A DNA stretch of 22,500 nucleotides from Pigoraptor chileana. Lineage: Eukaryota; Opisthokonta; Filasterea. Under the pieces are notes generated by a model. The model did not search any database. It had not been told where the DNA came from and worked only from the letters and a program-made list of their open reading frames with translations. A program made the position numbers and the translations under genes. Of this stretch, positions 1 to 9,327 are shown one piece after another. Location of the stretch: contig CALSCR010003927.1 of the NCBI GenBank assembly GCA_943704495.1, forward strand, positions 1 to 22,500, given 5' to 3'. How positions within the stretch are numbered: the stretch's first letter is position 1; each line of letters starts with the position of its first letter.

Positions 1-74
<74 letters not shown>
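1..74. repeat. (GT)37 microsatellite
   Basis: Thirty-seven uninterrupted GT units at the very left edge, so the true length is unknown. It lies in the HDAC intron that follows the exon ending at 157, and reads as CA repeat on the transcribed-sense strand. Confidence 0.98.
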
Positions 75-75
<1 letters not shown>

Positions 76-156
76 TGTTTTGACAATGCACAACAGCGAC
101 AAAACAATCACGAACACAAAGACCGGATCAACAAAATAGCCCACAACAACACTCAC

Positions 157-2771
157 CGGTCGGAATGCATTCTGGTACGAGTTGTCGTCAATGCCATCAC
201 GCAGAGGGAAGTTGAGTGCGTAGTGCTTGCCCTTGCCGGCGCCAACATCCTGCACACAGCATACACGACGTGACATATGGATTGCATCATGGATATATCA
301 CATGCAGTAAGCAAAAAGGCCCACACACAGCATCCACCACGTGGTATGTGGGTAGCACAGAGTGCATCAAGGATACATTATATGCAGTAAGAGAAGGCAC
401 ACACAAAATACAAACACACAAAGAGGCAGAAAGCCAATTGGCACGAGGCGACTAAGATCTCAGAAATAGGTCTGTGTCTCCACAGTGTACACGCATGGAC
501 ACACTCACCCGGAGATCTCCCGTTCCTGGAAAGTATTCGCCATACTTGTGGAATGAGACTGTCATCACTCGATCCGTGGTATAAAACGCCTCCTCGACAC
601 CGTCGCCATGGTGAATGTCAATGTCGATGTACAGCACACGCTGGTGCGTCCTGTCACGAGACAAAAAATTGCGGTAAAGATGCAGCCGCCAATTAGAATG
701 TCGTCGTGACGTGGGCATCTTCCCCTCTTTAGTATGAAAAACATACGAATTAACATTACACAAAATCTGTGGTGTATAAACCGCGATGAAAGAGATTATT
801 GTACAGTGCTTGTGTGTGTCAATACAGACCCTCTCTTTGTGCATTTAAACAGACACAACCCGTTATCCACGATATCACTTCAGGCGTATTCACTATTCAA
901 TAAGCCGAGCATATGCTATTCCACACGCTATATGATCAGCTGTGTGTGTGTGTAGGTGTGTGTGTGTGTGTGCACGATTCACCCACTTTAGCAGCTCGAG
1001 AATGGCAAGCACAATGTCGTTGACGTAACAGAAACCCGAGGCCTCGGATTTCTTTGCGTGGTGCAGACCACCGGCCCAGTTGATAGCAATGTCGGCCTGC
1101 TGCTTGTTCAGCTTGATTGCGCCGCCTAGTGTGCGTTTGTGTTTGTGTTTGTGTTTGTGTGTGTGTGTGTGTGTGCCATTGTGAGCATTGACTGAGCGAC
1201 AGCAGCAGGCCACCATCGTGGTTGCACATCGACTGAGAACACATGCCACACAGGTGCACGAGGTCGTAAATTGTGTGCATGTGCCACCGGAGTCGTTTCA
1301 GATGAAGAAATTGCGACAATGTAGTCTTCCACACATGCTATTGGGGATATATAGTCGGGGAAATATCCTTTCTGCTGCTGAGAGTTGCAAGAGGAGAGAG
1401 AGGGAGAGAGACGCAACCTACCGACAGAGCCACCGGCACTAATTTGGCAGAACTCATAGAGACCATCAAACACGGGACAGTCCTCGCCGACGTTGACTGC
1501 ATACACCACAGCAACAAAAAATAACAGCAATGATCACAACGAGTGGGATGATTGGGTCAGCAAGTGTCCCTGAGTATGTGTGTGTGTCTGTGTATGTATG
1601 TATGTATGTGTGTGCGTGTGTGTGTGTGTTCGCATGAGAACCCTTGATTACAAGACAGACAGAAGGATACATGCGGGTGTCTGGGTAGGTGTGAGTATGT
1701 AGGCAAAAAAATTGTTGACACAAGGACAGTGGAAGGACTTCTTTCAAGGTGGTACGCACATCTCGCCATCTGCTTTTGGTGCTCAAACTGGTTTTCCGGG
1801 TTAATGCGCTTGAGAAAGTTGATGTAATCGTCAGAGTGGAACTTTGTCATGTCCTCAAAGGTGGCGCGATGAGGACGCTGGGATCATCAGGCAGGCGGCA
1901 TCAAAGCAAAAAGGCAAACAAAAACACATATACACACACAAAAGAGATTAGATATTCATCACTGAACTCAGAACAAAAAGAACATAAAAACACACACACG
2001 GATAAGTGCCCAAAAGCCGCACATAATCTCATCAAGAGTCGTTGCGACACAATCGATAATCCGGACAAACGGAAAGGGTTAAATCCTTATACATTGTCCA
2101 TACTAGTGCCTACAAATTGGGAGCACAGAGCTCCAACTCCTTAAGCAGGTTCCGTAAAAAAACACATTCAGAGACCACACAACAATAAAAACACGAACAT
2201 GGAAACACCGAATAACAAAACAGCAGTTTGAATAGTACTCACAAACATCTCCATCTTCTTGTAGAGGCCATAGTTGAGAAGGAGAGAGTGCGTCATTCGC
2301 ATGCGGTGCGGCTTCATCGGATGGCCTTGCCCATAGTAATAATTGCCGACCTCATCTGTTTGTTAGGTGAAGCGGATGAGATGGTCAGAGAGGAGTGAGG
2401 ATTGCACAATTGAAGAACAGCGAAGGACAGTCAAGGGCCAGAAACAGTGAAAATAGCAAATGATTATTCGGACAGTAAAACGCGATCGTAAGCCATCAAT
2501 GTGACGAAAGTGCATCCCAACAGTTCAGTTGCACAAAACCAGACTTAGACTATCTCAATTCAGTATGTCAAAAAAACACCCAAATGCACATGCCGTCAAC
2601 CCCAGGAAGCACAAAAACAAGGACAATCAGTCCAGTTTTGTAACAACAAATATAGGAGGAAAAAGGGGGACAAAGAACCAAAAGATCCACGATTTCAGCT
2701 GAATTGCACTGGGCGATCTAACTGGAGATCCACTCACTGTCGTAGAAGTAAGCAACGTTGCGCTTCGACAT
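157..2771 (-). CDS. Class I histone deacetylase (RPD3/HDAC1 type), 3'-partial
   Basis: Zinc-dependent lysine deacetylase acting on histone tails in the nucleus, normally in co-repressor complexes. Seven exons are visible on the minus strand: 2771-2738, 2355-2243, 1877-1760, 1496-1422, 1125-987, 650-509 and 249-157. They give 714 nt, or 238 codons without a break; the rest lies off the left edge, since the family is usually 380-480 aa. The ATG at 2771 follows ACC, a good initiation context. Visible landmarks are [13 protein letters not shown] (residues 17-29), with K26 matching the inositol-phosphate-binding lysine of HDAC1; [19 protein letters not shown], with the catalytic pair H135/H136; and [14 protein letters not shown], with zinc ligands D171 and H173. 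The third zinc ligand and the catalytic tyrosine would lie beyond the window. All introns are GT-AG, mostly with GTGAGT-like donors, and hold CA repeats in the sense strand. The class I call is very secure; which human-like paralogue (1, 2, 3 or 8) it matches cannot be decided. Confidence 0.96.
257..406. repeat. Imperfect tandem duplication inside HDAC intron
   Basis: Two diverged copies of a roughly 70-80 base unit, about 257-327 and 328-406. Both begin CAGCAT, carry ACGTG soon after, then a GCATCA-GGATA block, then ATGCAGTAAG, and end in an AAGGC-plus-ACACA stretch. The second copy is about eight bases longer. They sit in the intron between the exons 650-509 and 249-157 and contain no open frame of note. 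Confidence 0.7.
941..972. repeat. (TG)n microsatellite
   Basis: Interrupted TG repeat starting about 15 bases inside the HDAC intron, just after the splice donor at 986. Confidence 0.95.
1129..1175. repeat. GTTTGT/GT repeat abutting a splice acceptor
   Basis: GTTTGT units followed by pure GT. On the sense (minus) strand this is a CA/CAAACA tract running right up to the acceptor before the HDAC exon starting at 1125, in place of a pyrimidine tract. Confidence 0.9.
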
Positions 2772-2885
2772 GGTCTGTAATCGGTCCGACGACCGAAAAA
2801 GATGAAGAGGAGAAAGATAACAGCGACCACTACCGGCGCCCCTTTCCACTCGGGACACTCACAAAAGTGCCGGCGGTGACCGTTG

Positions 2886-2890
2886 ATTGG
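2886..2890 (-). promoter_or_regulatory. Candidate CCAAT box upstream of HDAC
   Basis: GCCAAT on the minus strand, about 115 bases upstream of the HDAC start codon, the usual range for a CCAAT element. It is a short motif, so chance occurrence is possible. Confidence 0.35.
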
Positions 2891-3200
2891 CGAATAAAAC
2901 GACGCTCCGGGCAATGCAGCCGTTCAAACAAAAAACACACACAAATACAGACTCCCTTAGAAGATGCTCGTTGGAAGCAACCCAAAAAAAAATAGACCAC
3001 TTCACCAGAAAGCGAACAAAAATATTATTCATGCAGGACGGACCTGTTATTCGGAAGGTTGTGCGGGAGTGGATTTAAATCATGGATGGAGTGGATTGAT
3101 GCCACTGTGAGTGCTTAGTTGACACACTCCGAGTGACAGCAGTTTTTTTTTTGGCGGCACGCGGGGGATGGGACGTCATCACCGAGTGTCCCCGTCACGG

Positions 3201-3210
3201 ATCACGTGAT
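3201..3210. promoter_or_regulatory. Palindromic E-box ATCACGTGAT
   Basis: Perfect 10-base palindrome with a CACGTG core, about 430 bases upstream of the HDAC start codon. bHLH and Cbf1/USF-like factors recognise this core in other eukaryotes. The same octamer core recurs in the SREK1/ArfGAP divergent promoter. Confidence 0.4.
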
Positions 3211-3638
3211 GCAGCTGTTACCACTGGTGACTCTGTTACAACTGAAAGAATTCGGTTGAGTGCTGCCGCGTATTCAGAATGACATGTGCTCATATCAAAC
3301 TACTAGCAATTCGTCACTCATTTGACCCCCTGTGCGACGGTGAAGACCTCCATGTGCGAGTGGCGCGGGTGGTCTGATGATCACACTTCAAGAAGCGATG
3401 ATGTACCGACACGAACACATTCTAACTGAAAAGGCTGATTTGTTCGGGCAAAAAGAAGGGATACAGGCAGCCGTTTTGCTTCCCTCACCATGCAATGCAA
3501 CAAAGTTAAAAGCACGCGCAATGTCACTTAATTTCCACACTTTTTAGACGTCACGCACGCATCATCAACAGACAAAGTCTCTTTATGCACAAAGACATAT
3601 GCTTTCGTTATGTCTGTTTCTATTTGTCCATCTGCAAT

Positions 3639-5722
3639 CTAGGCGACTTCATCGTCCTCCTCGGGATCTTCCACACTGCGCTCATTAAGCACAACATACT
3701 CTCGCGATGAGAAGCCAAATTTCAAGACATCCTTCTCGAGCAGTTCGTAGTATCGCTTTGCTTCGATTCTGTCGCCGTTGAGATAAGTCCCATTTGCACT
3801 CTCCAAATCGAGTATGTACGGCCTGTTATAATGGCGGGGGAGAGGATTCAGGTCAGTGTCTTGGGTACTATGTCCGTGGGCTCAACAGAAGATGAGAGAG
3901 AGCGATACCTTCAGTACATTCGGCATATGCCCACAGACTACAACAAAGAGAGAAAACAAAGGACAACAGCAACCATGTAGGATGTTGCAGTCGCGACAAA
4001 AGGGAAAAGATTCATTGTGCGTGTGATTCATGTGTTATTGTGTGTTATTGTGTGCATGTGAGTGTGTGTGAATATATGGAGTTCACTTCGCAATGGCATC
4101 TCTTTGTGGGACACTCACTTTGTCTTTCTCACAATGGAGCCGTCTTCCTTATCCACTTGAACCTGCCGAAATTGAAGCACGGCGTGCTGTTTGGAGCACG
4201 AAGGGTGATCCAGAGGGATATCCGCCACCTGACCAGTGTTATTGTTTGGGAGTGTCGTGTGTGTTTGTGTGTTTGTGTTTGTGGTTGTTTGGTTGTGGTT
4301 GTGGTTGTGGTTGTGGACGTGTTTGGTGTTTGTGTTGCGTGTGTAAGCATCTGATGAATATCGCACATCGAGTTGTCGAGTACAGCTCACACGTGTTTGT
4401 GGGAAGCAGAGCGACATTTTGACAGGAAGGGACGATAACATTAATGGGGAATGAAAATGAAGTGTTTACACAAGAGTCAAATAACTGACACTCACCACTC
4501 GTTCCCTCCCCAGCAGATATGCGCTCTGTCGATGCACGTGAAGGGCGTCTGCGTACAGAACGAGCAGGTACATGCAATACAATACACTCTTTGAATTACT
4601 AACACTAAACAGCCGTCAGTCGATCCTCTCGCAACGGCATCAGAAACAGGTACACACAGACACATACATATGAAGAGAAGGGCGACAATCAGACACACAA
4701 TACACATTAGTATATACACACCCAACGGCTTGCCATCCTTGAACGGATAGAGCCTCCAGCGTAGCTTCGGCACCCGCGCCTCAGTCGGCTCGTTGTATTT
4801 GAGCACGACTCCCTTCACTGTATTCGTCGCCTCTGCAAGCTTCCCTGTCGTCTCGTAATTCGGCTTAATCTTCGGTGGCGCCGGCGCAGCCTCTTCGTCA
4901 ACCACATCTCCATCGCCGCTTCCATCCTGTGTCGGATTCGCCGCGGGCTTTCCAAACTCATACTTTGAATCGTCTTCATCAGCGCCCATGCGCTCCCTTC
5001 GCCGAGCGATGGCCTCACCACGTGACTCACCCGGACGCACATCGAGTCGGGACCCCCCACCACCTCCGCGACCACTGCCGCCACGGCCCCCTCCGTTGTC
5101 ACTGTGAGCCGGGCGTACGGTATTTGCATCTTGTTGTGCCGATGTTGTATGTTGGCGGTCCCTGCTTTCGTTACTGGCGGCGTTGCTGGAAGAGTGCCGC
5201 CGGTCGTCATCTTCACGTCCTGAGTTTTTTTGTTGAGTGTTTCAAGTTTTCGGTGGGCAAGTAAAGACCAAAAAGGATGGATGGATGATTTGTGTTCAGA
5301 AACCATGAACTAGCACCCATTGGTGTTTCATTGGTACATTCCACACACACACTATAAATTTAAAAAATTTAAGCAAAACTCACACACACACACAACATAT
5401 ATATGCACACTTACACTGACACATACATATAAATTTAATTCGCCGCGTTCATCTCACCTTTCCTATCGTCTCTGGCATCTCCCCTTCGCTCGTCTCTCCT
5501 ATCATCTCTCCTGTCCTCCCTCCTATCATCCCCCCTTCTCTCGTCTCTCCTATGGGCATCACGGCGGGGAGGAGAACGTCGAGGACTGCGACTGCGACTG
5601 CGACTGCGACTGTGCCATCGAGACCGACGCACTTCGCCTCCATCACGACGCCCGCCGCGCTCATCCTCACCACGAGAGCGGCGAGGACTGCGGCTACGGC
5701 TGCGACTTGCACTGCGCGGCAT
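3639..5722 (-). CDS. SNIP1/Dawdle/Pml1-type FHA-domain splicing factor
   Basis: Nuclear protein of the SNIP1 family: yeast Pml1 in the RES pre-mRNA retention and splicing complex, plant Dawdle, human SNIP1. Exons 5722-5458, 5219-4722, 4548-4496, 4228-4119 and 3822-3639 give 1110 nt, or 369 aa, with exact phase. Domains in order: an RS domain (about 1-60, hexanucleotide-encoded RSRSRS runs); a basic D/R-rich stretch to about 110; a glycine/arginine run (131-144); the motif DVRPGESRGEAIARRRERM; an acidic linker; and a C-terminal FHA domain (about 210-355). FHA phosphopeptide-binding residues are present: R269 in LLGRER, S284 and H287 in SCSKQH, N319 in ANGTYLNG. WRLYPFK just before the FHA, and the acidic tail, match the family. 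The start is the first ATG in frame. Human SNIP1 is a little longer. The family assignment is secure; the biochemical role here is inferred from homologues. Confidence 0.95.
4245..4345. repeat. GTTTGT/GGTTGT low-complexity intron tract
   Basis: GT-, GTTTGT- and GGTTGT-type repeats inside the SNIP1-like intron between 4496 and 4228. On the sense strand this is CCACAA/CACAAA repeat lying 15-115 bases before the acceptor. Spurious frames such as CVCVCV on one strand and TTTTTT/NHNHNH on the other come from this tract. Confidence 0.9.
5583..5613. repeat. Hexanucleotide repeat coding RS dipeptides
   Basis: Five near-perfect GACTGC units on the plus strand. Read on the minus strand they are alternating Ser and Arg codons of the SNIP1-like RS domain, so the domain can change length by repeat slippage. 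Confidence 0.85.
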
Positions 5723-6149
5723 CTTATTTTGATCGCTTTCCTCTCCTTTTCAATTACATATGTTGGTTTGGGTTTATTGTTTTTGCCGTCACTTTCTTCT
5801 GGCGGCGGTTTCACGACGCAAAGGCACGTGACCGTGCGACCCGAAACTCTAAGGCTGTCATGTCAGTGCTGATTCATTTCAAGCCGTCTCAGAACGGCTC
5901 AGTGCTGAACCAAAGTATGTTTGTAATGATGTTTATGTATTGTACGTATGTATATGTCCATGACTTCCTGTTGAAGAGTGCGCCAGGCACTTTCTGAGAA
6001 CAGTGAAGAAGGGTAAACAAAAGTTGCCCGCAACGGGGTAAAAAAACGTATGAAAGAAATAACTAAAATACAAAAAACAAAATACTAATCCACTGGGGGA
6101 GAAAAATCACACAAAAGAGAAGAGACTATGTACAGTATATATTCGAGGC
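5723..6149. other. Intergenic: SNIP1-like promoter and transporter 3' region
   Basis: No exon seen. GCACGTGACC at 5824-5833 gives an E-box core about 100 bases upstream of the SNIP1-like start codon. The stretch nearest 6150 is A-rich and would hold the transporter 3' UTR. A minus-strand AATAAA exists at about 5770-5775, but it lies too close to the next gene to be assigned confidently. Confidence 0.6.
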
Positions 6150-8036
6150 TCAAACGGAAGTGGCGACAGGCGTCTCCAGTTCGACACCCGACTCTGTCAT
6201 CTTTCCACTCATCGCTCCGGCGAGGGGGAGTGTGGACGAGAGCTTGATTGTGCCTGGCTGCGTCTGCGATGTCGGGAGCGTCTGGAGTGTCTCACCGGAG
6301 ACGATCTTGTGGTTGCGGAAGATGAACCAGAAGAGAACCGCGAAGGTAAGCATTGCGCCCGACATGGCGAGGAATACAGCGGTCATGTTCTCGGGGATCA
6401 TCGCCGGCGCGATTGCGAGGCCCAGAAGAGAGGACGCCGCAATGGAGAGGAGATAGAGAGCCATCACCGTGCTCTTCATGGACGCCGGTGCCTGGGAATA
6501 GGCAAACTCAAGGCCTGTGATCGATGCAAAGATCTCCGACACGGCAATGAAGACGTACGGAGGGATTTGCAGCCAGATTGAGAGGAAATCGGCGCCGGGT
6601 TTGGTCGTGTAGTTGCCGTCACTATCCCAAGTTCCATTCTTCGCGATGTAGAACTGGAGGATGCCAACGTAGATGAAGCCAACGCCCGCAATGACGAATC
6701 CAACCGTCATGCGAAGAATGGGTCCCATGGGATGTCCCTTCTTGCGAAGAAACGGAAAGAAGAAAATGTCGAAAAGTGGGATCAAAATGATCAACATCAG
6801 CGGATCGATGACCTGCAGCTGGTCAGTCGTCAGCCACTTGGGGCGATCCATCCATCCTCCCTGGAGCACGAAGGTGTTTTGCATCTGGTTGTAGAGCAGC
6901 ATGTAGATGATGAAAAAGAAAAAGACGCGGCACGCCTTGAGCGTCGTCTTGAAGTCCTCGATGAGTTGATCGGGTACCTCTTCAGTTCCCTTTGCCCAAT
7001 CCAGCCAGTGCTTCTTGTTGTGGATCTGTCCGCGTCGGTTGCGAATCGCAATCACGGCGGCATCCTTGAACACGGACAGCATCGAACCGGTGGGAGGTCG
7101 ATCGATGTACCACGGGCGACCAACGATGAAGAGAATGATTCCGATTGCCATCACAACCGTGGGGACGAGGAAAGAGAGGTAAAAGTCGGTTCCGTTGACG
7201 TTATTTGCGCCGTTGTCGCCGGGGACATACTTTGTCGGACCAAAGTGGTGGAGAATTGGGGTCACGAGAATTCCGACGAAAGAACCGAGGTTGATTGCGA
7301 GGTAAAAGAGGCGGAAAACACGCTCAATGGCGGCGTCCGTGGCATTCCTCAGCTGATCGGCGACCATCGGGCTCACACACGACTTGATGGCTCCTGTGCC
7401 CAAACCGATGAGAAAGATGGCGACTGCGAATCCTGGTATGGCCCATCCGCCGGATGCATTGTAAGGGAAGTCGCCGTATGCAAATGGACTCGCAGACAGC
7501 GTGAGAAGAATCATTCCTGAGAGGTAGATGAACGCGAATGTGAGGATCGTCTTGAACTTGCCGAGGTATGTGTCCGCAACATATCCGCCGAGAAGGGCTG
7601 TAAGATATGCCCAAAAGTTGAACGCGTTGCTGATGGCGTTGATTGTGCTGGACGACATCTCGAGCATCCCGTCCATATACGTCGTGAAAACGGTCGTCGC
7701 GCCGTAAAAGCAGAACCGTTCGCACACTTCAACGACAAGAATGAAGAAGGCGGCGAGGGGAATGCCTCCAATGATAACGCTTGTCATGCGCGATCCGCGA
7801 CGTTCGGGATCGCCGTCCTCCGGAGTGCCGTTGCATCCACACTCGTCAGGATGCAACTTTGGATTCGGACAGTCCATTGGAAATGGAGGCAGTGCACCGA
7901 GGTCGACCGTCCCAAACTCAGCGGCGTGCAAAGTTAGAGATGCACGTGTACCCGTCCGTCCAGCGACCGCTGAACTACGTCGGCGTCCGGCGCTCCCTTC
8001 TGCGTTCGTGATGTCGATTGAATATCGTGGCGCCAT
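6150..8036 (-). CDS. Proton-coupled oligopeptide transporter (POT/PTR2, SLC15 type)
   Basis: Membrane symporter of the major facilitator superfamily that takes up di- and tripeptides with protons (some plant relatives carry nitrate). Single exon of 628 aa. The ATG at 8036 is the only in-frame ATG before the membrane domain and has a good context (AAAATGG). A 90-residue hydrophilic N-terminus contains a small Cys cluster (C56, C66, C68). Family motifs: E103xxER107F in EVCERFCFYG, the proton-coupling motif of TM1; PTR2 signature 1 around GGYVADTYLGKFKTI (150-164); and signature 2, FRLFYLAINLGSF (241-253). QMQNTFVLQGG (384-394) resembles fungal and plant members at the same place. About twelve hydrophobic segments are visible, with a long central loop (about 310-370). 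It is the only intronless gene in this intron-rich window. The family is secure; substrate is inferred. Confidence 0.96.
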   Translation of the reverse strand: MAPRYSIDITNAEGSAGRRRSSAVAGRTGTRASLTLHAAEFGTVDLGALPPFPMDCPNPKLHPDECGCNGTPEDGDPERRGSRMTSVIIGGIPLAAFFILVVEVCERFCFYGATTVFTTYMDGMLEMSSSTINAISNAFNFWAYLTALLGGYVADTYLGKFKTILTFAFIYLSGMILLTLSASPFAYGDFPYNASGGWAIPGFAVAIFLIGLGTGAIKSCVSPMVADQLRNATDAAIERVFRLFYLAINLGSFVGILVTPILHHFGPTKYVPGDNGANNVNGTDFYLSFLVPTVVMAIGIILFIVGRPWYIDRPPTGSMLSVFKDAAVIAIRNRRGQIHNKKHWLDWAKGTEEVPDQLIEDFKTTLKACRVFFFFIIYMLLYNQMQNTFVLQGGWMDRPKWLTTDQLQVIDPLMLIILIPLFDIFFFPFLRKKGHPMGPILRMTVGFVIAGVGFIYVGILQFYIAKNGTWDSDGNYTTKPGADFLSIWLQIPPYVFIAVSEIFASITGLEFAYSQAPASMKSTVMALYLLSIAASSLLGLAIAPAMIPENMTAVFLAMSGAMLTFAVLFWFIFRNHKIVSGETLQTLPTSQTQPGTIKLSSTLPLAGAMSGKMTESGVELETPVATSV

Positions 8037-9327
8037 TTTCGAAATGAAGAAACGTGCGTTGCACCGACGGAATGAACGGAGGGGATGTTCTTGTTGTTCA
8101 AAATCCCTTTGTGCTTTTCTGACACACAAGATGTCAGTAACAGTGCAGCACAGGATCTGCAGCACTGGGAATGGGTACGAGTTTTTACATCTGGGTAAGA
8201 GAGAACGCACTTATACCCGGGGTGCTCGAGTGTTGTGTGTGGGTAGAGTGTTGATGTGTGATGGGCTGGATGGCTGTGAATGCACGTGGCTGGAAATGTC
8301 TGTTCCAACTGGGGCTGGTCACAAGCCTTTTCAATGTAAAGAGAAGTTATTGTGGTTTGGTTTTACAGCCATCTCTTGAAGGGCGTGCGTATATATACTT
8401 TGTCAACCGAAATGCGTTGCGTGTGCATGTGTTTTGGTTTCTCCCTGAGTCACAATGGACCCATGTTCCACTCACACTCTCTGTCTCCACCGAGAAGATA
8501 CACGGCACAGTACGCCTGCACAGCAGTGGCCGTGCACCGGCGTGGAAAGTGGAGCGAGGAACGCCAACTTGTGATTGGTCGGATGCCGCTGTTTGGAGAG
8601 CCCGTGCATTGCGCCTGACTTGTATGGAATGTATCCAACTCCACATAAATGTTCATTATAAAATCGTGTATCGGATATCTTAATTTCATACGAACATATT
8701 TATGTACTTACTGTATTAATGATAATAGCAATTCAATTTCCCAATATCAGTAGGTTTTATAAAGGGCTTACATTTATGGGCGCTCCCATTCAATGTATTC
8801 TTAGCGAAGGCGATTGGCGCATCTATTAATAGATAATAAGTGTAAAAGGGAAAATATAAACACACATATTCCATAATAGGAATATTTCTGGCACAGAAAG
8901 AGACAAAAATAGAGCAAAGCGTGCGCAGGCGTCATTGGGAAAGTCTGAGAGTGTTCCGACGAGCCGTTTCAAAAAGTGACAGGCGTTACGTGATCGCGCA
9001 ATGATGCATGCCGCAATAGTGAGATAGTGAGGGTGCCACTAAACAGACAGCGTCACATGCCACATGCCACACGCCACACGCCCACGCAACGTGAGTGAAT
9101 GCCCGTGGTGAACTTAGGGGCAAGGTAGGCTGGGGCATCGAAAGTGGCCCTTTGCGCGTGTGTGTATTTATATTGAATGAATGCGAGTTACGCTCCCTTT
9201 TTTCCTGTCACTTCTGCAAACATCTGGCTACTTGCCCGGGCACATGATAGCCAAAACCAAAAAAAAAGACACAGGCCTAATGGTGGCTTTAATTTCCTCA
9301 GGCCCCTCAATACAAAACTGTGCCAAA
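8037..9327. other. Intergenic: transporter upstream region and SREK1-like 3' region
   Basis: About 1.3 kb without a credible exon. On the minus strand there is a TATATATA at about 8390-8397 (roughly 355 bases before the transporter ATG) and a CCAAT at 8574-8578. From about 8640 to 8900 the sequence becomes markedly AT-rich and includes a 14-base perfect palindrome at 8821-8834. A plus-strand open frame of 141 codons at 8258-8683 has no recognisable protein character, so I do not call it. Confidence 0.6.
8640..8900. other. AT-rich intergenic island with palindromes
   Basis: Composition shifts to strongly AT-rich compared with the surrounding GC-leaning genes. It contains the perfect palindrome ATCTATTAATAGAT (8821-8834) and a short inverted repeat TTCC-N6-GGAA at about 8870-8883. 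It has no open frames and no homopolymer tail suggesting a retroposon. Confidence 0.5.

Larger units (their letters stand above)
2772..3638. other. Intergenic: HDAC upstream region and SNIP1-like downstream region
   Basis: About 870 bases between two minus-strand genes. No plausible exon was seen. It contains an inverted CCAAT box at 2886-2890, a run of T at 3143-3152 and a palindromic E-box at 3201-3210. The part next to 3639 must hold the 3' end of the SNIP1-like gene, but no clear AATAAA was seen there on the minus strand. Confidence 0.7.

Noticed and set aside
1-273. 90-codon plus-strand frame starting with Cys-Val repeats
   Set aside because: It is the translation of the (GT)37 repeat and runs antisense over an HDAC exon.
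981-990. Alternative HDAC donor G|GTGAAT, four bases downstream of the one chosen
   Set aside because: It breaks phase with the next exon. AA|GTGGGT restores the expected LLK[14 protein letters not shown] junction.
2076-2100. Possible tRNA T-arm (GGGTTAAATCC)
   Set aside because: Lacks the invariant TTC of the T-loop, and no acceptor or anticodon stem could be found around it.
5320-5997. 225-codon plus-strand frame
   Set aside because: Antisense to the RS-coding exon of the SNIP1-like gene; Asp-Cys repeats are the reverse reading of Arg-Ser codons, and no family resemblance is seen.
6732-7520. 262-codon plus-strand frame
   Set aside because: Antisense shadow of the transporter exon, whose motifs are clear on the minus strand.
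8258-8683. 141-codon plus-strand frame upstream of the transporter
   Set aside because: No family character, no splice partners, and it ends in the AT-rich island; length alone is weak evidence.
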